Assembly: GCA_963921935.1 (NCBI GenBank)
Contig: OY998175.1
Span: 288,146,246-288,210,245, forward strand
Direction of reading: 5' to 3'
Length of the DNA stretch: 64,000 nucleotides
Source: Galeruca laticollis
Taxonomy: Eukaryota; Arthropoda; Insecta; Coleoptera; Chrysomelidae
In this document: in pieces, positions 10,186 to 21,400 of the stretch
Position numbering within the stretch: position 1 is the stretch's first letter
Layout: every line of letters starts with the position of its first letter
Notes under the pieces: generated by a model
The model's database searches: none
Told to the model about the DNA's origin: nothing
What the model saw: the letters and a program-made list of their open reading frames with translations, nothing else
Position numbers and translations under genes: made by a program

Positions 10186-10688
10186 CGGAAAATAGCGCGA
10201 GTGAAATTCCTTCAACAAGTGCATTTGATCAGACTGCTGTAGCTGACAATGTTAATATTCCTAACATATATGTCAACGAAAAAGTAGTGTAGTCAAACAT
10301 AGCTAACGCAACAGAAAACAGAAATAATAATGCTTTGAATTATATACCTGGAATAAACTTTTTTAATGTGCATAATACTAGTGTCGGCAGTATTAACATT
10401 AACCCTGGTACATCATACTTATTTTTTGAGACAAGAACTTCACACTCGGATGTCAGAAACCCAAAGCTATTTTTTAGCAAAAAAACAAAAAATTTAAATA
10501 TTTTATGGTTTCGGGAGAATAACTAAATTTCATAGTTTGCGTAGAAAAAAAATATAATCATGGTGTTTTATTTCACAAAGAGATATATTTGTTGAAAGTG
10601 AAAAAAAAAATAACATCCAAACAAAACATTTTTTTGAAAAAAAATAACATGAAATTCAAATTATTATCTACGAATACAAACTCTATAT
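10186..10688 (+). other. Crypton B tail and AT-rich spacer to the second piggyBac
   Basis: Out-of-frame continuation of the Crypton C-terminus is visible to ~10420. From 10530 on there are A/T runs and no gene. No palindrome like P3, P6 or P7 is seen behind this copy. Confidence 0.45.
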
Positions 10689-11995
10689 CTATCCTTGTAA
10701 CAAAAAATAAACTCTTTTGACATTATCAGTCTTAGTTATTCTTAGCCAGGTTTTCAGTTTCCCTTTTGGACAGAAGGAGCATCTAACTTTTTTTGGAAAA
10801 TGAACATCATGTTGTGGTGGGGGGACTTCAATTCCGAGAATTTCAGAAATTTTTTGCCGCAATGGTTTTTGTAACGTAGTTACTGTCAAACGTTCTCGTA
10901 AACATGGTTCAATTAGACTCATTCCTAACTGCTTCAAAAAAGATTTTCGATTATTTTGTCTAACTTCTATCCAGTGTGGATTTGCGAGAGAAAACAAAAC
11001 CATTGCATTTATTCCACTAGCATCAAGTATATTGAAAAAAACTCGTTGCGGCCAACGTCTAGTCTTTCGTGAAGTAGTGTACGAATGGCAGAGCTGATCG
11101 AATGTATATGTCCCTTCCTTTGTTTCATTATAAGAATGTATAATATTGGGCTTCCCAGTAATGGAATTTAGGGAGTCATCAGAATGCAATGTTGACAGCA
11201 AAAGTACAATTTTGTTTGGTTCAGGAGTGTATGAAACAAGAGTTTTATTTCTATCAAAAGCAAATAGCGATGTATCTACTTTTTTTGTAGAAAGGAAGTA
11301 GGTATTTCTCTCTTATTCTTTCTCAAAGTTCCTAGGAGAGTTAATTGATACTGTTCTAACATTTGTTCAGCTAGGGGAATTGACGTAAACCAATTGTCAA
11401 CTGTTAGGTTTCGATTAGTTCCATGTATTGGTTCTGAAAGTTTTCGGACATAATAAGCCGGTACTGATTCATTGTTTTCTGTAGTTACTCTTCCTGCATA
11501 TGGAATTGTATTGAGCATATAATAAATTTTTGAATCATTCAACATCATTATTGTAATTCCATACTTATCAGGCTTACTAGCCATGTAAATTCGGAACGGG
11601 CATTTCCTTCTGTATCATACGAGCTGTTCATCTATAGTACAGCATGCATATGGTGTATAGTACGATTTACAATTATCCACAAAAATGTCAAATAATTCCC
11701 GTATAGGTGCACATTTATCAACCAACCTTCTTTCGGCTTTAGTATCTTTACTATCAAACCTTAGACATAATGCAATAAACTGAAATCGCTGCTGTGACAT
11801 TGTCGCCCGAAATATTCCATTTCCAAATTTTACTGACCAAAGTTCAACTAAGTTACAGTTTGATACGCGTAATGCACCTGCTAAAAATAGCAGCCCAATA
11901 AAAGCCTTGACATCTGCTTTATTTACTGGCCTTGTATAACTCTGTTGTCTAATATCATTGCATTTACGAGTAACTTCTTCATTATGTATGAACAC
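10689..11995 (-). pseudogene. piggyBac transposase, second copy, broken
   Basis: Three minus-strand blocks in different frames (11995-11615, 11584-11276, 11201-10689) read as one piggyBac transposase: AFIGLLFLAGALRVSN near the start, first catalytic Asp in CTIDEQL, second in TVDNWFTSIPLAEQ, third in GTYTFDQLCHSYTTSRKTRRWP. The C-terminal cysteine-rich domain starts (CSFCPKGKLKTW) but is cut by a stop. The N-terminal ~150 residues are missing. At 11995 the sequence switches abruptly to a retroviral primer-binding-site-like stretch, so the gene is truncated there. At least two frameshifts and the truncations make it nonfunctional. It is not closely similar to the copy at 1-689. Confidence 0.8.
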
Positions 11996-12008
11996 ACGTT
12001 GGGCGCCA
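11995..12008 (-). other. tRNA-Lys-type primer-binding site candidate
   Basis: On the minus strand the bases read TGGCGCCCAACGTG, the classic complement of the tRNA-Lys1,2 3' end used by Gypsy-type retroelements. Immediately right of it (plus strand) TGTCACAACC could be an LTR end. I could not find the other LTR end, so only a truncated LTR plus primer site is proposed. Confidence 0.4.
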
Positions 12009-12012
12009 AATT

Positions 12013-13790
12013 TGTCACAACCTAATTACCCGGCCTTGGGACTTTAATCATAAAATCCTAAACCATGAAATAAACATCATGCATCACTATGAAATCTCTT
12101 ATAAAGAAATACCATGAATACATAATCTGAAAGAAATATTAAACAATAAGTATTCAACAACATATAAGATATTATTCAATGTTATAATTCAATATTTACA
12201 AAATATGTTTGGTTAGAGTTTTTGATGCTACAAATGTCAATATGTTTCAGCGACAAACGCTAGCGACAGAAAGAGTAGAACAAGTTTATAGAGTCAATAA
12301 ATGATAACTTATTAATGAATTTAAAGAAATATTTGATAGGACAGTATAGAATTAGTGTGAATAATTAGAGCAAAGAATGTCGAGAGGTTACATAAAAGAA
12401 TTTATGTTTATAGATAAGTATGATTGTCACAGCAACAAATTGTAAAAAACAAAACTAAATATTATCATATCGAAAGGTAAGTATGTATATCACCCACTAT
12501 AAATTATTTGTTTGATAGAAATTCAATGAACTCTAAATGAAAACTAATAATGTCAAGTAAAACGTACATTGGTATATGTATAAAAACTTTTTTAAGTGTA
12601 ATAAGTGTAAACGTAATTCGGCTGCTCCAGACAATAGGTGATTGGTTAAAAAAATCACAGGACGAATTTTAATCAACGAAGAATGAAACAAAATTTTATT
12701 CAAATGGTGACCTGAGAAACAAAATACTTGTTTGTTGATAAAAATTGAAAAAGAGAAGCGTAAGAAGTTGATAGTTGGGCGTCGTGATAGCAAAGGCTGA
12801 TGGAGAAGTGTTCCCGAAAATTTATGTAAATTCTCCAATTATCATGCTAAAAGTTATAAATTACTTTTAAATACATATTCCAGTACTTACAAACATTAAT
12901 ATCCAGTTTTTCCGAGAGAATAATCAATAGTTCTCCAAAATATCTGCGTTTTGAACTTCGGAAGGAGTGTTCCTGGGTCCAGAGGTGTACATCCTGATTC
13001 CAGAACTACAGGTCAGTGCTTATTTGAAATATTATTGGCCAATAATAAGCGTTAAAAAACTCACGAATACAAATCAGTGTATAATTTCATGAATATAATA
13101 AACTTTGCGGCAAATGATCGATCTAAAAAAAGAAATAGAAAGGACTTTATATAGTTAATTAATTAAACAAATCTTCAATACTAATTAAAAAGGCCTAATT
13201 TGAAATAAATAAAGGTAAATACTTACGCCATTTCTAATCACAGAAGAAAGATGGATCGTAGTTTATTCATGTAGTATTTCCATGTGTATATAAATCTTAT
13301 AACCTATTTCTTCTGCACCAATTTGTCTTTAGTATGTATATTTTTCCAACATAAATTCTTTTATATATAGAACCATCTAACTACATTCAACGACAACAAC
13401 TCAATGCATATCTAAATATTAAGCAGATGCAACGCATCCATAAAGTGTTGTTCTTTTCGCTCAGCATCACCTGATCGTAGTTAAGCATGCGCATAGGATG
13501 GTATATCATAATCAATAATTCTGTTTGGCAATCCATAGGCGTCGCAATTTATAAATATTAGACTAAAAATTTTCATTATAAAAAATTAAACTTTTTAAAA
13601 GTAAAGTGTTTCTTTTTATTTAATATAATCAAGATATATCTACAGAAGCCAGAACTCGAAGAGTATACAGGGTTTCATGCTCTCGAACCATATAACCATA
13701 TAAGTTTAATAAATAACTGAGCTAGCCAATTCAATAATCTAAACCATAGATAAATAAATAAACATTAAAGAAAAAATGAATAATATATAA
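12013..13790. other. Gene-free AT-rich stretch, possibly LTR-derived
   Basis: No recognisable protein on either strand; the 101-codon minus ORF at 12533-12838 has no family features. The left part may be LTR sequence, given the primer-binding-site candidate at its left edge. Confidence 0.4.
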
Positions 13791-13791
13791 A

Positions 13792-13794
<3 letters not shown>

Positions 13795-13861
<67 letters not shown>
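13795..13861. repeat. (TA)n microsatellite
   Basis: About 33 uninterrupted TA units. Together with the AT-rich tract at 14276-14335 it brackets the large inverted repeat. Confidence 0.95.
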
Positions 13862-13863
<2 letters not shown>

Positions 13864-13891
13864 AAATATTTGGATTTTTCTTGGACCAATT

Positions 13892-14284
13892 TATATATAT
13901 TTCTATTTGGTAGTTTCTTGGGATTCGGTCCTTATTATAAACTTTCATCAAACTACATAATATGTTTCATCTAATATACTTTATTTTACGTTTCGGCTGA
14001 TTTTTTAGCCTTTTTCAAAAAACAAGTTATCAGGAACAAAAACTTTTATATCCACATAGTGGAAACGTCACATTTAAAATTGAAGAAGAATAGAATTTTA
14101 AATGTGACGTTTCCACTATGTGGATATAAAAGTTTTTGTTCCTGATAACTTGTTTTTTGAAAAAGGCTAAAAAATCAGCCGAAACGTAAAATAAAGTATA
14201 TTAGATGAAACATATTATGTAGTTTGATGAAAGTTTATAATAAGGACCGAATCTCAAGAAACTACCAAATAGATATATATAAAT
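13892..14284. repeat. Inverted repeat with ~190-bp arms, Penelope-like end motif
   Basis: Left arm 13892-14081 and right arm 14094-14284 are almost perfect reverse complements around a 12-bp spacer (gaagaagaatag). Each arm contains, toward the outside, a GGCT...AGCC hairpin followed directly by GAAACG (right arm, 14166-14185). The same hairpin-plus-GAAA(C/G) layout ends the Penelope-like element at 55.3 kb and the motif at 56.3 kb. Two Penelope-type terminal repeats joined head to head would explain it. Confidence 0.8.
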
Positions 14285-14344
14285 ATATATATACTTATAT
14301 ATATATATATATATATAAAATATATATAAAAAATATATAAATAA

Positions 14345-16690
14345 CAGACATGACATTAAGCCAACTTTCACTTACACTTACACACTTACATGACAAATAT
14401 TTCCCCAATGACGATGACAGCACAGACACATAAATACACGAAGACATAAGACAAAGATAATATGACAAAAGTAATGGATAAGATCAGACACTTTTTACAC
14501 AAGACGAAATTACACAAATAATAGAATACATGAAAAACAAAAAAGCTACAGCAAGAGACGGACCTAACAAAGAGATAATCGAATACATACACACACAACA
14601 CCCGAAAGTATTGACCGACTTATATAACAACTGCCTGATGGAAGAAAAATTTCCCGATGTATGTATGGGGGCAGATATGGTTTGGCTACCGAAAAAAGAC
14701 GGAGGCAAGAGGCCTATCTGTCTCCTCCCTTATATGGGGAAGATTCTGGACAAATTGACAGCCAAAAGATTGGTACACTTCTTAGAAACTACAAACAACA
14801 TAAATGACAGACAGTACGGTTTTAGACAAGGACACTTGATGGTTAATGCAATAACACAAATTACAGACAGAATAACACAAATCAAAACAAACAAATTACA
14901 CACATTAATAATAACACTAAATTTTGAAAACGCCTTCAACTCGGCATGAGCCCCTGCGATTATCAATAAACTCATCAACACGGACACACCACATAACATA
15001 AAACAACTGTGCCAAGACTTCCTGACAAATAGACAAATTAACACAGAGGACGTGACAAACAAGACACAACGAGGTTGCCCGCAATGTTCCAGCATCGGAC
15101 CGATACTGTGGAATCTGGTTATGGAGGACTGATTTACAGCCATACACACGACAGGACAAATAACTGACAATGACATAGTACAGGCCTTTGCGGATGACCA
15201 GATCCTAGCCATTATAGGTCAAAGTTTAAAAGTTATAGAAACCAAGTGGACTGGAATCTGGGCAACATGTGAGACCTGGGCAGAACGTAACAAACTGACG
15301 TATAACGAAGACAGAATCAATGTTCATTCCATACAGACGGACTAGGCAACCAAGAATCAAAATACTTCACAGATACAGTACAGTACCTTGGTCTTACAAT
15401 CGACACCGGGCTACTATAGCTTGAACATGTCAAAGCCAACAGAGAAAAAGCTCTAGACGTAGGACTTAAACTGTTTATAATATCAGAAGAGGACTGGGGA
15501 CGTAAACCAGAAATATTAAAACATATCTATGAGAGAGCGGTGAAACCCATGCTGTTATATGGGGTAGAGGTTTGGGGAGGGAGAGCCCACGATTCTCGCA
15601 TCCAGCAATAGCTGGCCGCGTCGGAGAGACCATTTCTCCTTGCCATAACAAAGGCCTACAGGACGGCACCAAACTCTGCTTTACATGTATGGGCGGGGGT
15701 GACACCGCTTGACGTACACGCCAAAATTATACACAGAACATACACGGACAAAAAACAAGAATTGTACATGACGAAAATATTAACTAAACGATTACCGCAC
15801 CTAACAAACAGAACAATAAAACTAATAAATACACAAGAACCATCAAGAATACAAATAAATATAGACGAAAGTGACTAAGGCGGGAACAAAACAATAGAGG
15901 TTTAGATCACAACATATGACGAGTCAATAAGAAAGAATTATAAAATGAAGACAACACTACATATAAACAAACTAGAAATAGTAGCACTCAAAACAGGCAC
16001 AGATTTAATATTTAACAGCATACATAAACACATAAATACAAGCATAAAGTTCAACACAGACTCAGACAATGCACTCCGTCAACTACAAAACGGTAACAAC
16101 CGTGACACTACAATAATAAAAAATGAAAAAAAAAATAGAATCAATAACAAAACATAATGTATTATATATTATAGCAAAACAGCCAAGGGCCAGTGCAGGT
16201 ATCAAGGAAGCACACAAACTTGCAACACTAGCAAACAATGAACCAGACTACACTATAACAATCACCACAAAAACCGACATAAACAGTCAAAGACAAAATG
16301 ACGACATAACAAGACAGGTGGGAGAAAGATTTAAAGGGTAGGAAAACATACAACTTAATAAAACAGTTAAACTGACAAAACCGACCTTCACATGGAAGAC
16401 TACACAACTAGTAACAAGACACGGACACATGACCGACTATTACAGACACACAAATGAACACTGCATACACTGTCACGTAAAGGAAGGCCAGAAACACATA
16501 ATATACGACTGTACACTACCAACTGGACAGAACGCTAGACACTTACTGACGGACAGACTAAGATTAAGACAAATGACATAACCCCCTGGAAGATATCGAT
16601 CTGGGCGACTCAGAGGTCGTCAGTTGGATAAACCAATGGGGGGACGAGATAATACTGGACGATGACGGAAACACTTGGTTCCTGTGCTTG
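14345..16690 (+). pseudogene. R1-like non-LTR retrotransposon ORF2, 5'-truncated and decayed
   Basis: Reverse transcriptase blocks run left to right: DGPNKEIIEY, GKRPICLLPYMGKILDKL, YGFRQGH, ITLNFENAFNS, RGCPQCSSIGPILWNLV and catalytic FADD (FADDQILAI, ~15187). An RNase H-like remnant (NTDSDNALRQLQNG at ~16050) and a terminal zinc-binding region (GHMTDYYR...CIHCHVKEGQKHIIYDC, 16420-16530) follow. The order RT, RNase H, C-terminal zinc motif suits the R1/I/jockey group. Many stops (14947, 15132, 15343 and later) and frameshifts show it is dead. The endonuclease is absent because the 5' end is truncated against the AT-rich tract. Confidence 0.75.
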
Positions 16691-16953
16691 TTCTTGGCCA
16701 AAGCTTAGAATTAAACGACAACGTCTTAGCGTTAGAATTGCAAATTAAAACTCTTGATCAACGATGCGGCTTATTGTGGAAACAATAAAACAGGGTCTTC
16801 TTTACTTGCTGTATTTTTGGAGTGTGGATGGTGGGATGGGTTCTTCTTGACAAGTGGCACCGGTAGATAGTGATTAGTCATTAGCCATATGCCGCAAAGT
16901 AGGTGGGCTAATGTCCACAAAGCTCGGCTCCCATTGTCTTGAGGTGAAGCCGA

Positions 16954-17560
16954 GTGGACAATAAATCTTTCTTTCTGTCTGAAGTGGAATACCTCTACCT
17001 GTGCCAAAACCACGAATATATCAGTCCAGACTCTTGCATAATCCCAATATTGCAATCTGAAAAACCCGCATATCGAGCAAGCTCAGCAATTTTGACTCAC
17101 CCGCTGATCGAAATAATTACCGATCAGTTCATCCTAGCCTTACCTTCAAGTGTGCTGATTAAGATTGAATCGAACTGTAACAAGAGACGCATATTATTAG
17201 TCGAACAAAATACTCTATTCAAAATCCTCACAGGATGTGAAATCAGGACCGAAAATTCTACATTCAGTAACATACAAAAAATAACAGCAATAAACCCATT
17301 AATAATTCCAAAAATAAATAATTCCAAAATTCGCATGAGAGCTCACGAAAACAGAAACATCCACAAAAGTACCCATAAAGTTAGAAGCAATAGATCTTCA
17401 ATCCATTAAAGATTTGAAACTCTAGACTGAATTAACGGAGCCAATACAAAATCAAGAAACACACCCCGCAGTATGGAATATTCCCGGCCTTCTATCACTC
17501 CTAATACTAGCTGCCGTAACTTGCGTACTCAGGAGGTATTTATAACTGAAGAAAGAAGCT
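16954..17560 (+). pseudogene. LTR-retrotransposon env-like remnant
   Basis: A frameshifted plus-strand stretch shows the cysteine-containing ectodomain pattern of insect retroelement envelope (F-like) proteins, from EVEYLYLCQNHEYI to about 17400. A hydrophobic, membrane-anchor-like stretch follows at ~17470-17545. It is followed by a purine-rich tract (gaggagggaggag, 17611-17623), expected just upstream of a 3' LTR. Several stops and frameshifts. Assignment rests on pattern only, so it is tentative. Confidence 0.4.
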
Positions 17561-17610
17561 AACCACCGACCCCAACAAAACAACCCATTTGACGACGTTG
17601 TTCTATCTTG

Positions 17611-18312
17611 AGGAGGGAGGAGTTATGTAAAATCAATGTGCCCATCTTATAATAATAATATGATGTGATTCATCATATTATATATCGTATAATATCAAAT
17701 TGTCGGCATTTGAGGAACAAACTAACTTTGTACTTTTTTTACATTTTTGGATTTATTCTGTTTGTGGCTCTAACACAATAAAGTTGTATTCTTAAATTGA
17801 GATTAACTTTTCTAAAAAGATATTTCGTAAACAAAATATCTTAACTTGCTCACAAATGTTTTAACAACTTCCTTAAGTTTGTTGCTTATTGGCTTTCGAA
17901 ACCTGTTACAACATTTTTTCAAACAATTATCAATATTCTTAGGTTATTGCTACTGAAAAGTGTATAGAGTGTACGAAATAAGCACAACATGGCATTCTGG
18001 TAGATAATCTGTTAATATATCCAAATAGTGCATTTACTTCCTCACTGGTTATATAATCTCATATTGTTGTAGAACAACTGACGTGAATTTGCTGCATATA
18101 TTACGTTTTTAACCATTCGAGTAAACATAGAAATAATAAAATCTTTAGACAGTTATTAAATCTACAATCTAATTTTTCAAACACACATTTACCTATTCTA
18201 TTAACATCATTTACCATCCGGTCAATATGCTAATGATCCAGGAGAATAGAACAATAAGTTCCAAGTCACTCTTCGTTTATTAATTCAATGAAGCCACACG
18301 AAGGTAAGAAAT
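17611..18312 (+). other. Purine tract, LTR-like DNA and upstream region of the host gene
   Basis: After the polypurine tract at 17611-17623 the sequence is compatible with a decayed LTR. The last 200-300 bp should include the promoter and 5' UTR of the DM4/DM12 gene, but no clear TATA box or initiator is distinguishable. Confidence 0.35.
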
Positions 18313-18417
18313 ATGGTCATGAATTGGCTTCCCATTTTAATTTTGAGTGTAACAGTAACTGGCGATCATCAATTGGTTAAGAGATATTTATTATTCCCGA
18401 GGTATACACAGATGCAG
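18313..18417 (+). CDS. DM4/DM12 gene, exon 1 (signal peptide)
   Basis: Thirty-five codons. The first ATG is at 18313 and a second, equally plausible one at 18319 (MNWLPIL). The hydrophobic stretch PILILSVTVTG is a signal peptide, probably cut near TG/DH. Exon ends ...TQMQ with donor GTAGGT at 18418, phase 0. Confidence 0.8.
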
Positions 18418-21400
18418 GTAGGTCTTTATTTAAATTTAATTATAGTACTATATTTTATTTATATATTAATACAGTTCCCTTATTTCAAATTTTAAAGAAT
18501 TTCAATTCATTTTTTTTCAATACTTTGTCTATAAAATCAATATGTTTGAAAAACCCATTATATGTAAGATTTGGCAGTATTTAATTTCCGATGACATTTA
18601 CCTGTCATAATTGAAAATCATATTAAAGGTTAAAGAAAACAGAAGTCATTATAAGGTATTTAGTTATAATACAAGAATCCCAAATCTTTATTGTAAGAAA
18701 ATAACAAATAAAGTTTTTTTTGAAAAAGAGGAAAGTTTGTAACCACAGTAGAATGTGGTTATGTTTTTGGAAAAAAATAAGGGTGTTGAATTTGAGAATC
18801 CGAACATAGCATTTTAGATTTCTCCAAAAATTTGTATAACAATAATTGAACAGTGTAATTAATTAGTATAAGTCGTTATTCGGTATATTCATAGTAAATT
18901 TAGTGCGTGTGTTTTTCGAAAAATTATTCGTAACTCGAAAAAAGGTGAAGGGTCCTTAATCCTAAATTAGTGCTTGCAGTTGTAAGAAGTTGCAGTTTTT
19001 TTTTCCGTCCAGATTTCTGGTGAGTCCGTACCAGATCAGTTAAATAGATTATTATTTCATCAAACATCAGGCTTTAAAACAAAATTGAAATTAGATGCAT
19101 CTAAATATTGAAATTAAATTAAAAATTGAATTCAAATAACAACGAAATATAAGTATACTCATCGAACAATTAAGAGATTAAGAAATTATCAAAAAAATCG
19201 GGTACTTGACATTTACTGAAGAGTCAAGTGACAATTCAAACTTTGGACATTTTTTGAAAAACTTAGAAACTTTTGAAATCAGTTATTAGGGTTTTTTTAG
19301 TTTGCCCAGCCAAGTTAAGTAAAAGGCCACCCTAAGTAGTATTTATTTTTATTAAAAATGTATGTAGAATTACCGGAATTGCATAATAGTAATTTATGCA
19401 ACAAGTGCATAAAGTGGTACTTTTTTTCACGAATGCAGTTCCATGGGTGATAAAAAGACACTTTATGCACATGTTGCATACATTATTTTTTCTACAGCCC
19501 TATACAAAAAAATAAAATTCAAATAGAAATTTGGGATATTTTGATTAAGCTCCTTCGGCAAATTACAATTATACGTATTCCAAGTTTCATGAAAGTCCAT
19601 CCTCGATGCCCATCCAAGATTCATTGTGTTAGCTTATGGGAAGCGTGAAATAAAGTTAACGTTATGGCACTTTCTTTAACGCTTTTTTACTTTTTTCACT
19701 CTAACCATAAACAACCACTTTAAGCGCTGCAAACCGATGAAATACAAGGTACTTTAAAGATAGGCGTAGAAAAAATAGCGTATACACCTCTCGACTAAAG
19801 TGACATTAATCCCTTAGGTAGATTACTGCCCTCAGGAATCAAACACCACTCGCGGGATTAAATGGGCCACTTTAGTCGCTTGGTGTATAATATAGTATTG
19901 TTTATTAACATGAGATACATTCAGACAGCTGAAAGATTCGGATTGAATGAAACGGAACCAATTATCATACAATTCGAAATAACTCTTAGTATTAAATGCA
20001 ATCTCATATCTAATAAATGTTATCTACCATTTATATATAGAATAAAATTTAACCTCAAATATCTAAGTAATACATTTCGAATAAAATGGCTACGTCTATT
20101 GACAGTTGCTAAGTGGTTGCTATGGAATACACGCCGTGCGATTTACTTTACAGCCGTGCGTTTTGTTTTACCGTGCGTAATAGATGTCTTACATTGATTG
20201 CCGACTGTGTGACTACTTACAGGGGTGGTCGTAGGTAAAATATATTTTCGATATTTTCCTAGGGGAGAGAATGAAAAATTCATTGTAGATCTCTGGCTTT
20301 TCCAAAAATAGAAGACTTTAATGACTTTTTGATGCAATGATGTCAAATTTTGGAGGCATTGGATATTAAAATGTCTTTAAACTCGAAAAGAACTAACTAG
20401 TCAAAATCACTTGTTTCCTCAGAAACTGGGACACACGAAACGGACCAAAAAATATTTTTTTCAAATTTGGTATGTCAGCAATAATCTTTATAAAATTTTT
20501 AAAATAAGGCTGAGGCCAGATCCATTCCGATCCGTCCTTGAAGCCCCTCCGACCATATTGCACAGTATGCTCTTTTATTTTTGTTGCAATGACTGGTCAT
20601 ATTATATGTATTCAGTTTACTGCTATAAAAGAAGGCAGATGTGTTAGACCTTGGTAAGTCAAACACATTTTCCATGTCCAAGCAAACGACTGCTGCTCCA
20701 GGTTCATTATTTTGGCGATATTTTTCAAGCTCTATTTTTGCAAGGATATCTCGCCGTTCATTGGAAATAGTCCTTTTTGCATGTTTTCCTCGGTTGCTTG
20801 GCATAAGAACTCCAATCACTTGTTTTCTCTTTTTCTCATGAAAGTATGATATATGACGTTGGCTAATATCAGTTGACGTTTTGTCAGATACATCAAATTT
20901 CGAGTAAGAGTTTTAGAAGTAAATTATGGCTACTTTGAGTGAAACCCCAGGTATAGAAATTTTAGTTTTTATAGGATGTGGAGATAGAACGAGACCTATC
21001 AGCTGATCAACAGTCAGTAAAATTAAGAAAAATCGTAGAGAAACTGGTGTTGTTAAAAATATTCAAAATGTTAGACGTACTAAGGAAAACGTGAAACTTG
21101 ATGTTGTATAAAGTGAGTAAGATAATCCTCATAATACTTGACGCCAAATTGCAGCGAACGGTATCACGTATTCTGAAAGAAGAAAAGTCTCGTTCCGTTC
21201 AAAATTCAGTTATATCAAGAACTAAACGATGAGGATACGTTTTGTCTAAATAATTCAGTCAATCGTCAAAGTTGCAGATACTGTGTAACGCGAAGAAGCG
21301 CCTGTCCGTCGATAATTTAATATTGGTATGCCTGCCGACATAGCCGGATGACAGACAGTGCTATCGAGAAGCAGTTCAGCTCTCCTTAGGTCGTCATTGT

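Noticed and set aside
13739..13951. 70-codon minus-strand ORF with an Ile-Tyr run
   Set aside because: Created by the TA microsatellite; no protein-like composition.
14730..15212. 160-codon minus-strand ORF
   Set aside because: Antisense of the plus-strand reverse transcriptase blocks with FADD.
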